In this document: positions 20,005 through 29,417 of the stretch, in pieces
How positions within the stretch are numbered: the stretch's first letter is position 1
How the letters are laid out: each line of letters opens with the position of its first letter
Source of the DNA: Phaeoceros laevis
Taxonomy: Eukaryota; Anthocerotophyta; Anthocerotopsida; Notothyladales
DNA: 43,831 bases
Direction: 5' to 3'
Assembly (NCBI GenBank): GCA_049999765.1
Contig: JBNGIQ010009464.1
Location: forward strand, 380,569 to 424,399
Program-made: the position numbers and the translations under genes
Notes under the pieces: generated by a model
The model's input: only the letters and a program-made list of their open reading frames with translations
Databases searched by the model: none
Told to the model about the DNA's origin: nothing

Positions 20005-21940
20005 TTTTACTAACAATTGGCAAAAAAAATGAGATAATGATTTTTTCGTATGCTTATGGTATTTTTGCAAAGGTAGGTGTTGCTTGCTAATAGGTAAAGA
20101 CAACACATGTTCTAATGTTGTTTCTCAATTTAAACTCACATGTTATAGCTAATGCAAAAACAAGAAAAGGACATTCAGAAATGGATTGCTGATTGGGGTT
20201 CATACTTTGCAATGGTGTCCTCCATTGGTGTCTCTCTTGAGGACGCCATTGCCTTGTGTCCTCCCTTGGACACCTCATGTGGGGTCCTGATTTACCTGAT
20301 TTCAAGATTCAAAAAGGAAGGATGCTGGACAATGGACACACTAATGATAAATAGATATTTTGATGATAAGGATGGTCCTTTTTGAGGTCTTTGAACTATA
20401 AAGCTACCGCGAACAAGCTACGAACACCTAGTCATCGTCAAATTGGATTAGACTCGTACGTCATCCATGGCGGCCTTTATAGTCACTGGAAAAGGGCACT
20501 CAAAGGGTTGCCTATTGAGGGGAAGCAGGAGCGCTATCTTTCGAGACTCGTATAGAACGGCTGGTACAAGGGAGAAGCTTAGATCATCCATGCACGGGCA
20601 GAGCTGCACGTCATTTTCGAGGTCGCTCACCGACGAGGCAATGAAGCCTGGTTGGAAGCCAGCGAAATGTACACAGATCCCACGATTCAGTAACGTCTGG
20701 ACCACACCAAGTTTATGGCTGAGCCCATGTCCTCCTCACAAAAAGTTTGCTGGCAGACACTACAACTCCATCCCCCACATGATCCGATGCATTTTCGCTT
20801 GACTGTACGTCGGGTAAGGAGTTGAGGACACCATGGCTGGAAGCCCGGAACTCCCTTCACAGACACCAGCTTGGCAACTACTAGGGACCTCCTGCAAGAA
20901 TATTGCTGAGTGCGGTAAAATTTCTATGTCCAGCGCACAAAGTCACATACTGCAGGCTTCAGTAGAATATTGACCTTGGCTTCCAGAAAAAAAGGATTCC
21001 ACATCATGGTCCTCCCTGTTGCGCGAAACAACAGCTTGTGCCCTTTCCATGAGGAAACAGCTATGCTTGAAACAGATCCTCCATCGGACGGTGCTGCCTG
21101 TCAGATTATCATAGAAATCCAGAGTAGTTCCTTGCATGAGATTTTTGGGTTGACCAGGTACACTCCTCTTGCTCCACTGCAGATAAAGAATTCAGTGAGA
21201 AACCATGATGGAGCCTCAAAATGGTGCTTGTTCGCAACCGGTAAAACCCATCAACATACCTTCACAGCTCCGTTGGCAATCAGTGAGCTGGATATACATT
21301 GCGTGCGTAGGATGGCTTGCCAAAAAGTCCTGTATTCGTGAACCTGGATTTATTTTCATGTATGCAGGCTCAAAGTAATAACCACAGTGCAGACAGCATG
21401 TTCGTGCCAGATGGAGCACGGCAGACATCATCGAAAAACACTACATTGCTTTCTACGCTTCAAGGCTTCATTGCGAATCAAGGATGCCAGTCAAGCAGTC
21501 GACAGGACTGGGCACCTCTTGCCTTGCCTTTGATCCCATCAGCTTTAGAGCTGGAGAAACTGTCAACCTGTCCCTCCAGGAATATCATCAGTCACTGACC
21601 GAGCTCAGGTGCTCGGCCCTTCCTGTCCTCCTTGTAACCTGTTTTAGACAGGTGAAGAAACACTGGCGGGTTCTACATGCTTCGAGTTCTGAAGAACTAG
21701 CCTGAAGTACTCAAATGAGTTCCATGATGCAAGGTTCACATTGTTCCCAGCAACCCTGCAAGCCATGGATTGCAACCACGGCCAACGGCAACCTGTAACC
21801 TTGTTGTTCTATAACGCCCATTGTTGCCTACACAAAACATCAAGGCCCTCCAATTCTTCCGCCACCCCTAGGGTCACAGCCTGCAAACCTAACATTCTCA
21901 TCAGCCACAGCTCCTGCACAGGAATGAATGCACAACCCTG
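20005..21940. other. Gene-poor interval with dispersed repeat copy B
   Basis: No protein-coding gene recognised. The stretch 20560-21262 matches copy A at 7870-8375. The rest, up to the TPR gene stop, shows only short ORFs without family features. Confidence 0.5.
20560..21262 (+). repeat. Diverged dispersed repeat, copy B
   Basis: Same order of shared words as copy A, with about 200 nt more between them: GTACAAGGGAGAAGC near 20567, CATACTGCAGGCT near 20947, AAAAAGGATTCCACATC near 20988 and ACCCATCAACATA near 21247. Confidence 0.65.
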
Positions 21941-22627
21941 TCAAGAGGGCCGCCTGGACCCTGGAGCCAGCACGCTGTGCAGCCGTTCCACCCCAGCCAG
22001 AGCCTCCGCCTCACGGGGACTGACGGCCAATGCCCTCTGGTACGCCTGCATCGCCAGGTTGTAGTACCCGTTGCCCCGCCGCTCGTAACACGCTCCCAGC
22101 ACGCACAGCACCTTGGCATTGTCCGGCTGCAGCCCCGCCGACTCCTCCAAATCCGCGATGGCCGCCTGCACGCTCTTCTTGCCCCGAGACTGGTCCAGCA
22201 GCATCCCGGCGCGCTTGGCCAGCGCGTCGGCCCTCTCCTGCGGCGCCAGAGATCGGGCCGCGGGGGGAGCCAGCGCCGTGCTGATGCACCGCAGTGCCGC
22301 CGTGGGCTGCCCCAGCGCCTCCAGCGCCAGCCCCTTGACGATGTGGGAGGCGGCGTCCTTGGGGTCCAGAGCTATGGCTGCCTCCGCTTCTTTGATGGCC
22401 TCCTTGCACCGGCTGCGGGCGCTCTGCTGCTGCTGCTGTGGACTCCCCCCGGCCCCGGCCTTGGCCTCTGACAGCAGCTGCGCGGCCTTGATGAAGTGGC
22501 GGCGAGCCCGGGACCTGGTGCTGCCCCTGGCCCGAGCCCTCTGCGTGAGCGTGTTGCCGATGCCCCTCACTGCCCACAGGAGCCCCAGGCAGAGCACCAG
22601 TATCAGCCCTACCGCCCACACCTCCAT
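21941..22627 (-). CDS. Membrane-anchored tetratricopeptide-repeat protein
   Basis: Intronless, 228 aa, much more GC-rich than its surroundings. Residues about 5-24 (VGLILVLCLGLLWAV...) form one hydrophobic helix directly followed by a basic stretch (RARARGSTRSRARR). This fits a signal anchor with the bulk of the protein in the cytosol. From about residue 45 come helical TPR-like repeats: AAIALDPKDAASHIVKGLALEALGQ..ALRC, then AIADLEESAGLQPDNAKVLCVLGACYERRGNGYYNLAMQAYQRALAVSPREAEAL (shown in part), each with the small-residue and P-x-D/N spacing of TPRs. A short poly-Gln (five residues) precedes the repeats. The partner is unknown; similar single-anchor TPR proteins occur across plants. No evident link to the neighbouring NLR beyond strand. 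Confidence 0.78.
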   Translation of the reverse strand: MEVWAVGLILVLCLGLLWAVRGIGNTLTQRARARGSTRSRARRHFIKAAQLLSEAKAGAGGSPQQQQQSARSRCKEAIKEAEAAIALDPKDAASHIVKGLALEALGQPTAALRCISTALAPPAARSLAPQERADALAKRAGMLLDQSRGKKSVQAAIADLEESAGLQPDNAKVLCVLGACYERRGNGYYNLAMQAYQRALAVSPREAEALAGVERLHSVLAPGSRRPS

Positions 22628-23191
22628 GCCTGCCGAGCCTCCTCAGCTACAAATCTCCCTCAGGAGAACACAAATCCTGCTCTACGCCTGCGTTTGCCAG
22701 AAAGTTGCACCAAAAATGTGGCCCGGGAGGGAGCAGGTCCCTGAGTAGGTTTCCAGACTTCTTCGAGCTACATCCGTTACCGCTTATTTTATTCGCAGCG
22801 CAAAAAAAAGACCCTAGCAGCGGTGTTGTCGTTGAATGCTTGCTCATTCACCATCCATGCCCTCAACTCTGTGTCACAACTCCAGCCTTTGCACTGTCGC
22901 AACGCGACAGACGAGGGTCGGACATACGTGATGACTCTGATGAGGACTGGAGATTTACGATGAACTTACATGGACACAGGAAGTGGCCAAATCAGCCCTA
23001 GAACGAAGTATCTAATAAGATTTTGTAAAAGGGTCACTGCTGGTTTGGCCGAAGGTGTGAAGGCCGGGTTTGCCCAGGCAGTTAAACGTGCCTCTCCATA
23101 ATAAGCAGGGCTAGCAAAAACTCCGAACCCTCGACTAGAGTTCGAATCTAGGATTGCCGTGACAGTCCCTGCCCCCTCGTTTTCCAGTAAG
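22628..23191. other. Interval between NLR stop and TPR gene
   Basis: Presumed 3' UTR of the NLR and 5' flank of the TPR gene. A minus-strand frame (about 23220-22966) stays open for 80 codons directly past the NLR stop in a neighbouring frame. No tRNA: the GTTCGAAT-containing stretch at 23143 is only a palindrome. Confidence 0.45.
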
Positions 23192-26100
23192 TCACTCGCG
23201 ATTATACCAGCAATATCCACAGGGGCAACCTCGGAGTCTGGTGTGTCCCAGTAGATCGATCACTTGCGGTATGCAATCCTTACGGTATTGCAGAATCCAT
23301 TCCAATGCCTGCTTTGCTCCCCTGCCACCTGCTCCCCGATCGTTCATGCAACTGGTGATGATGGCCAGACCATTCGCATCGAGGAGGTCACCGACGGTTG
23401 TTCCGCTAACGCAAATGTTGCACAGAGCAGAGGCGGCATACTGCGCGCAATCCGGGTCGCCTTCCTGCAAACACCGCAGCAGTACTGGCAACCCACCATT
23501 TTTTATCACCGTGTGCCTGGTTGAATGGTCGTTTGCCATAGTGTAGATCATTCTTATCGCCATCTTCATCCGTGTGCTGTTGAACGTCTCCATCTGTGCT
23601 AGCTGAACCATCCTTGCCAACCCGAATGCGGCACGACGGTCTTCCTTGGTCCCGGAAGCGAACAGAGAGAGGTAGAACTTTTGCTTGGACCCAGCCGTTT
23701 GATCGAGAACGGTTCCTGAAGTGGACGCTTCCCCAGCAGCGTTAGCAGAAGCTTCAGAAGTCGTCGACGACGCACCTTGCCCGACGTCATCTGATCCATC
23801 TGTGCCCCCTGAGAACGGCATTGGCAGGCTACGAAGCCCGGGCGGAAGGCCCCTCCGATCCACCCCAGTATTGTAGATGTTGAAGAACCTGAGCTTTCCG
23901 TGAGTCACCAGCCTGTCCAGATCGTGTGGCACGACCTTCAGGTTTCTGCTGTTGATGCAGTTGAGGGAGACCAGGTTCTTGAGCCCAGCCAACTCGCTCG
24001 GCAGTTCCGTGACCCTGCCACATCCCCCAAAGCTCAAGTTCTTCAGGCTCACGAGTTGACCTATTTCCTTGGGGATTTCGGAGATGTGAGTGAGATCAGC
24101 GTCGAGGGTCCTCAAAGCACGGAGCTGTCCAATCTCTGGAGGAAGAGACCGAAGCTTGTCGGCATCCTTGATGTTCAGCCTTCTGAGCTTGGTCAGGTGT
24201 CCAATTTCGGGTGGTAACTCCACAATACCGGAGCTACGCAGGTCCAGATCCGTCAGCTCACCTAGGCCTCCTATCTCCCGAGGAAGACTCGCAAGCGTGC
24301 AACAACCTGCGAGATTCAGTTTCTCTAGCCGTGGTAGCTGCCCTATCTCACCTGGAAGAGACCCGAGGGCAAAAGACCAACTCAAATCCAGCCTCTCCAG
24401 CATTTTCAAACACCCTATCTCAGCTGGAAGAGATTCAAGAGACATGTTCGCCGACAGAACAAGAGTCCGCAACTGCCCCAGGTGGGAAAATAATCGGCAA
24501 TCCAGCGAGTGGAAGTGCCTCAGCCCGGTCCTGCTGATAACCAACTTCTCGCTGCGAAACAGTACTCTAGAGTCCCTGTCCCGTGACTCCCGGTGCTGTA
24601 ATCCGAGGCAGTTCATCAGCGTCGAGTACACCCTGGAAAACGAGCCAAATAGACTGAGATCGCTGCTGAGAGGTCCTTTTCCTCCTGCTGATACCTGCGG
24701 TGGAAGGGTTCCTGTCCACTTTGCAGGCAAGCGGTCGGTCACAGTGGTTCCCCATGCAAAAAGCCTTTTCCATTCCTCCACGGGACCCTCTTCAATAAGC
24801 TTAATTGCCATGGCCCGAAAGATATCGTGTACATAGCACCAATAGCCGGTCACTTTCAGCATACACCGGTCCTCTAGTTGCTCCAGGTAACTCACAGCTG
24901 CTTTCTCGCCTAACCCTGGCCTTCTCCACAGATCCATGACCATGGATATTTCAATCTCCTCGCGTTCAGGAAAGGCTGCAAAGTCCAGATACATATCTTT
25001 TAAGTTGGCATCACTGTAGTAATTAGGTAAGGAGTCGTAGCTCACCTTGACGATCTCTATTGCCTGATCGTAGGGATTGGCATAGTTCTTTGCAAGCCTT
25101 AGCCTGTCTCTTGTTGCTTGCCATGTCTCCAGGTTCGTCCTCCCCCGTCGCTCTTCACCAATAGCCACCAAAGTCAATGGGAGCTTGTTACAACCGTTGA
25201 TAACCTCCTCAACAACCTCAGCCAGATAATCAGGTATTGCCTCCGGTAGATTCGTATGGCCTGGAAAAGCGTGATGGCAGAATAGCCTTCTAGACTCTTC
25301 ATCACTCAGGAAGTCAACCTCCACAGTTAAGGTTGCCTTGAACTTCTCAAGCTCGCGTTTCAGCCGGGTGGTTATGATGCACCGGCTGCCATTGGGTAAT
25401 CCACTGATGAAGTTCTCACCCAATAGCCGATCCACATGTACCTTGTTCCAAACATCGTCAAGGAACAAGAGAAACTTTGGACGACGCCGGAGCTGCTCTT
25501 GCAGCTTATCTCGCAGAATGTCCTCGCTGGTGGTGGTTGGCATCTCCTTACATATCTGATGCATCAAGTGCCCCTGTAAGCCTGGTATGTTGGGGTCCTT
25601 CTTGATTGACACGAAATAGACATTGCTTCTGAAATACTGTTGGACGTCCTCGTCATCCCTCAATGATTTTGCCAAAGTTGTTTTGCCAATACCTCCCATG
25701 CCGTATACTCCAAACACACTGTCTCCCGTGATGCCTAAAATATGTTTTCCATCGGCAGAGAGCAAGCGCTTCTTCATATCGTCGAAATACTGTTGTTGTC
25801 CAACAATGAAGGCTTTTTGGGAGCTGCTGAATTGCACTGGCTGGCGCCCTTCGTTGAATGCATGCACTTCATCAGCAGATGTATTTACAAAGAAACACCT
25901 GTGTCGTCTGTTGAGGAAATTCACGAGGAAAACGAAGTTGTTATCACCCCTACTCCTGGGTCTACAAACGTCAAAGTGGTTTGTCTTGATAGGCATCTCG
26001 TTGACATGGGAACAATAAAACTGCCCTGTATGATTGTGATCACCAAGTTTCTGCAAGGATTCATACAAACCCAAAGCACGGTGAGCAACCAGGTCAGTCA

Positions 26101-27835
26101 AAACTGGAGTTCCTAGTGAGATACTTCGTAGTGGCAGTAGATAAAACTGGCCCCTGTTGGGGTTCCAAGGAACTTACGTTACCGTGTGTTTCTTGCTGTT
26201 CGACAAATACCTTCACTTTGTCCCTCATCTCTTTGAAGGACTCATGGGCATCCTTCAGTCTCTCTGGATTTAACAGCGCTGCTCGTAATTCGTCCATACT
26301 CATCAATGCACTGACCCCATTTTCCTTTTGGAGTCCGTTCTCCAAACCGATGACAGAAAAGCTCGAGGGTCCTGCATGCTCCTGAGAAAGGTCACTTGGA
26401 ATGCAAGGAACTCCATAGAAGGCTATGCCTATCAGCTCCCTCTTAAGTATCTGCAGCTTGCCAGTGTCCGCACATTTGCTTGGGTCCAATACCGCCTTGA
26501 TAAGCAAACCCCCTAAACCGTGGCCCACGAACACCAGTCCACGGTCCTGTCCTAATCCCAAGGTGCTCCGCAGGAGAAAGAGCTCATGCTGCAAGCTCTC
26601 AGCTGTTGACTGCAAATTCCTCTCAGCATTACATTCCTTGGGTGTAACCTGCAGGCCGCTGTAGGTGACGGAGAAAATGCGGACCGGGAGTCCTAAGCCA
26701 TCACTCCCAGGTAGCCAGTCCACCGGCCAGCAGACTTCTCGTTCACCCTGCTGAGATCTTGTCATCCAGGATGACAGAGCTGCAGGGTACCCCAGGGCCC
26801 TGCTATTCTCAAACTCGTAGCCATGAAAAAACACAATGTCCAGCTTTGAATCTCTGCAAAACTCCCTGGTGTCAAGCTTGGAGTCGTACAACAGCAGCAT
26901 ATGTTCCGCAACAAGAGTAGGAGGAAATACCGTGCCTGCAGATTGAGGGGACAGCAAATCAGTAGCAAATGCGAGCCGGCCTAAACAATTGAACTAGCGC
27001 AAGTTTACCAGATCTATCCAAGAGTACTTTCTCACCAAGCACTTGGTTGCTCACCGTTTTGGCCCTTTGGATTGTGCCGCCTCCAGTAGACCTTCTTCGT
27101 GAGAGATGACACAATAACCGCATTCTGAGATACGTAGGGCCCTTTCCCTTCGCGCCAGACTCGGCAGTTGGTAAGTCTTTTGTTAACATCTATGGCAATG
27201 TCCTGCACGTGCATTGTTTCAGAGTTTTGGGAGAAACCTTCGCAGACTGCCGTCACGAAATTGCTGCCAGAGGATCCATGCCGCCAAGACACGTCCCCTT
27301 CATCCGTGGAGAACATGACGAAGGTATCCGTCCGGGTGCCGAGAAAATCCACCGTTTTCTCGTTGGATTTGAACGGCGGATCTCTGCTCAGCTCTGTCCC
27401 TCGGCTTGTGGTAAGCGTGTAAGGGCCACGGCAGGCGTTGATGAAAAACATCTTCGGTTTGTTCCACAGGAGCTTGCACCTCTTAAAAGGACCGACAATG
27501 TCCTCCAGCACATACACCCTCCCCTTGTGCTCACTGTCATCCTGGATAAACTGCCTGCCGCTTTCGTCCGTGTCCCCGTGCGCATTCACAAAGCACAAGA
27601 AGGAGTCATGGTCTTCAAAAGCAGGCGACTCCGCGCGCTTTTGAATCTCGGAACACAGTTGCTCCGCGTTCTTACCGACAATTGGGATAGGATCGAAGAG
27701 CAAAAACCTGGCCAGCGATTCAAGCCTCCCTCTGTCCAACTCTCCTCCTTTTCTATCTTCCTCCATGCTGATGATCAAAGCGATCCCCCGATACGCTGCA
27801 TTAGCCCTCTGGAGCACCGAATCCGTGTACTCCTC
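23192..27835 (-). CDS. Caspase-like / alpha-beta-hydrolase / NB-ARC / LRR / armadillo NLR receptor
   Basis: Predicted intracellular immune receptor. Exons: 27835-27055, 26935-26183, 26103-23192 (phases 1 and 1; introns 119 and 79 nt), at least 1481 aa; the first exon with the ATG is not resolved upstream of the acceptor at 27836. Domains: (1) caspase p20/p10-like, starting RGIALIIS, with His at 27578-27580 (NAHGDTD), Cys at 27431-27433 (KMFFINACRG) and FSTDEGDVSWR with Arg at 27281-27283; (2) SERAC1-like hydrolase, FFHGYE...GHGLGG; (3) NB-ARC with GMGGIGKTT (25676-25702), LLFLDDVW, GSRCIITTR, KLPLTL and VHD (24824-24832); (4) about eight LRRs of the LPxEIGxLxxL type (about 24500-23900); (5) armadillo-like repeats (about 23700-23250). 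Hydrolase-NLRs (HNL) are known from bryophytes; a fused caspase domain is not known to me. Alternative second splice: a 31-nt intron 26177-26147, unlikely by size. Confidence 0.85.
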
Positions 27836-28475
27836 CTGTGAAATTGCAGATCGATGGGTGAGACGATTCAGAGGCAAGATGCAAAGGAACAATTGAACTG
27901 CGCAAATCAGAGACTTGCCATGAATGCTCCTCCTTCGCAAGAAACGGGGAAGACGAGTGGAGACTGACAATTTTGCGGTCTGGCTCGATGCTGCCCGAAA
28001 TATTCGCCTTCTTGACTGGTTCTGTCGGAACGCGGAACCTAGCGTAACCCAGTCAACCCAAGTGAAGCCACTACATGTACGCTACAGTACTGGGGCATGA
28101 GTAAATAGTCTTGCATGAGTATCAAGTGAAGCCACTACATGTACTCTACAGTACTGGGGCATGAGTAAATAGTATTGCATGAGTATCTGAATGGCCTACT
28201 TGGCCAGATAAGGATTGGAGGAATGGACCACGCAAAAATGGCCGAATGTAGCATGAAAACTTGCAATTAATCAATCAATCGATTATGTACAATATGAAAC
28301 TGGCAAGAGTGGCCTGATTGCTAGCGTCTCCCTTTCATTGGCCAGCCAAGCATCTCTCAGCTTCACAAACAAGCGAAGGAAAGACCTAGAGTTTGTACGA
28401 GCCGGTGAACGGCGTGATGGCTTCCTGCCAGTGGAGCCCTCGCAGCGATCGAGCAACGGGCTGGCCATGGGTTAT
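27836..28475. other. Interval between gasdermin-like gene and NLR
   Basis: Should contain the missing first exon, 5' UTR and promoter of the NLR and the 3' UTR of the gasdermin-like gene. No clear initiator ATG in frame with the acceptor could be assigned. Contains a 64-nt tandem repeat. Confidence 0.5.
28059..28186. repeat. 64-nt tandem duplication in the NLR 5' region
   Basis: The unit containing GTGAAGCCACTACATGTAC and GGGGCATGAGTAAATAGT occurs twice head to tail (about 28059-28122 and 28123-28186) with two visible differences. Confidence 0.85.
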
Positions 28476-29417
28476 TCACAAATGCTGGATTGTATTCTGA
28501 ATTTGAAAACGTGAGACCTCGAAGAGCGTCTCCTCAGGCTCTCCGTCGTGCTTCATAGTGGCGAACCAGTTGTCACCTTCCACAAATTCGGCCATGTCTT
28601 CGTCCTCATCAGGTAGGAAGACTTCCTCCTCTGGTTCCTCCTCAAGCACCAGGTCCTGCGGTTGCCCTACTGCTGCTGCCGCTGCATCGGGCTTGTAAGA
28701 GGTCTCCTTCCAAACTTCGAGGCAGCCCTGCCTGAAGTGGCATACCATGCCTCTGAATGCCACAGTAAATGGTTGCTTGGATTTGCTGCTGATTGTGTTG
28801 CCTTGAGATATGTCGAAACCTGCTTCAGCGGTCACTGCTTCGCCATTTGCAAGTCCCGTGCCGCTCAGAACTGCACCATGCTTGTCCCAAGTTGTCACCG
28901 TGAGGGAAGGCACCTGAATGAGGTCTGTGACCAGGTAGAGCGTGATGTTGCTGGCGCCGCGGCCTTGGGGGAGACTCTCTGTGTTCAGGTGGAAATCTTT
29001 GAACAGTTCAGCCCGCTTCGCCTTGTCCAGAGACGTCAGTGTGTGTTCAAGGCACTGGATCTTGACCCTGTGAGCCTTGTGCCAAATCGCTGACCACGAG
29101 GCCGAGCTCAGCAGTTGCAACATGCCCTTCACTTTCCCGTCGTTGATGACAATGGTCGTCAGCTCCCCGTGCTTGCTGGTTTTCACATTAGTCATGCTCT
29201 TGATGATGCGGGCCAGAGCCTTCTGTTTATCTCCGGGAGAACACAAGTCAGCTAGGTTTCCAACTATGTAGAAACCATCCCTTCTTCGTTGGAGCAAGGT
29301 AAAGATTTTGAGCTCCGGGAAGAGGCCCAGCGGTAGCAATGGCACTGCCCGAAAGTGAGTCCAGAGATGGCGGACAACTGGATCGTTCTTATAGCTGTAG
29401 CTCACCGAATTGCCCAT
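28476..29417 (-). CDS. Gasdermin-like putative pore-forming protein
   Basis: Intronless, 313 aa. By eye it follows the gasdermin N-domain pattern. Early on come a hydrophobic VVRHLW..VPLLPL segment and LKIFTLLQRRR..FYIVGNLADL (residues 36-58), which matches the L-x-x-x-x-L-V-x-[RK]3...Y...L-x-D-[IL] block. Later come VKGMLQLLSSASW (96-108), amphipathic helices (115-145), ITLYLVTDLIQVPSLTVT (158-175) and PFTVAFRGMVCHF (216-228), which match the conserved late beta-strands. Residues 1-6 (MGNSVS) fit an N-myristoylation signal. The tail after about 245 is acidic and contains FLPD (267-270; codons 28619-28608) and VEGD (279-282), both caspase-like sites. Cutting at D270 would free a 43-residue tail, similar in scale to bacterial gasdermin inhibitory tails. 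It lies about 0.6 kb upstream of, and on the same strand as, the caspase-NLR. The match was made from memory of family features; an unrelated beta-rich protein is possible. Confidence 0.55.
   Translation of the reverse strand: MGNSVSYSYKNDPVVRHLWTHFRAVPLLPLGLFPELKIFTLLQRRRDGFYIVGNLADLCSPGDKQKALARIIKSMTNVKTSKHGELTTIVINDGKVKGMLQLLSSASWSAIWHKAHRVKIQCLEHTLTSLDKAKRAELFKDFHLNTESLPQGRGASNITLYLVTDLIQVPSLTVTTWDKHGAVLSGTGLANGEAVTAEAGFDISQGNTISSKSKQPFTVAFRGMVCHFRQGCLEVWKETSYKPDAAAAAVGQPQDLVLEEEPEEEVFLPDEDEDMAEFVEGDNWFATMKHDGEPEETLFEVSRFQIQNTIQHL

Noticed and set aside
22011-22748. Long ORFs on both strands over the TPR gene
   Set aside because: Shadows caused by high GC in the real TPR frame.
23138-23165. 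tRNA-like T-arm (GTTCGAAT between short stems)
   Set aside because: Only a palindrome; no acceptor stem, D-arm or anticodon arm can be formed around it.
26147-26177. 31-nt intron between hydrolase and NB-ARC exons
   Set aside because: Has GT-AG ends and keeps frame but is too short for plant splicing; the overlapping 79-nt intron 26104-26182 also keeps frame.
28283-28468. 61-codon minus-strand ORF directly after the gasdermin-like stop
   Set aside because: Starts 8 nt beyond the stop, basic and without family features; probably 3' UTR.
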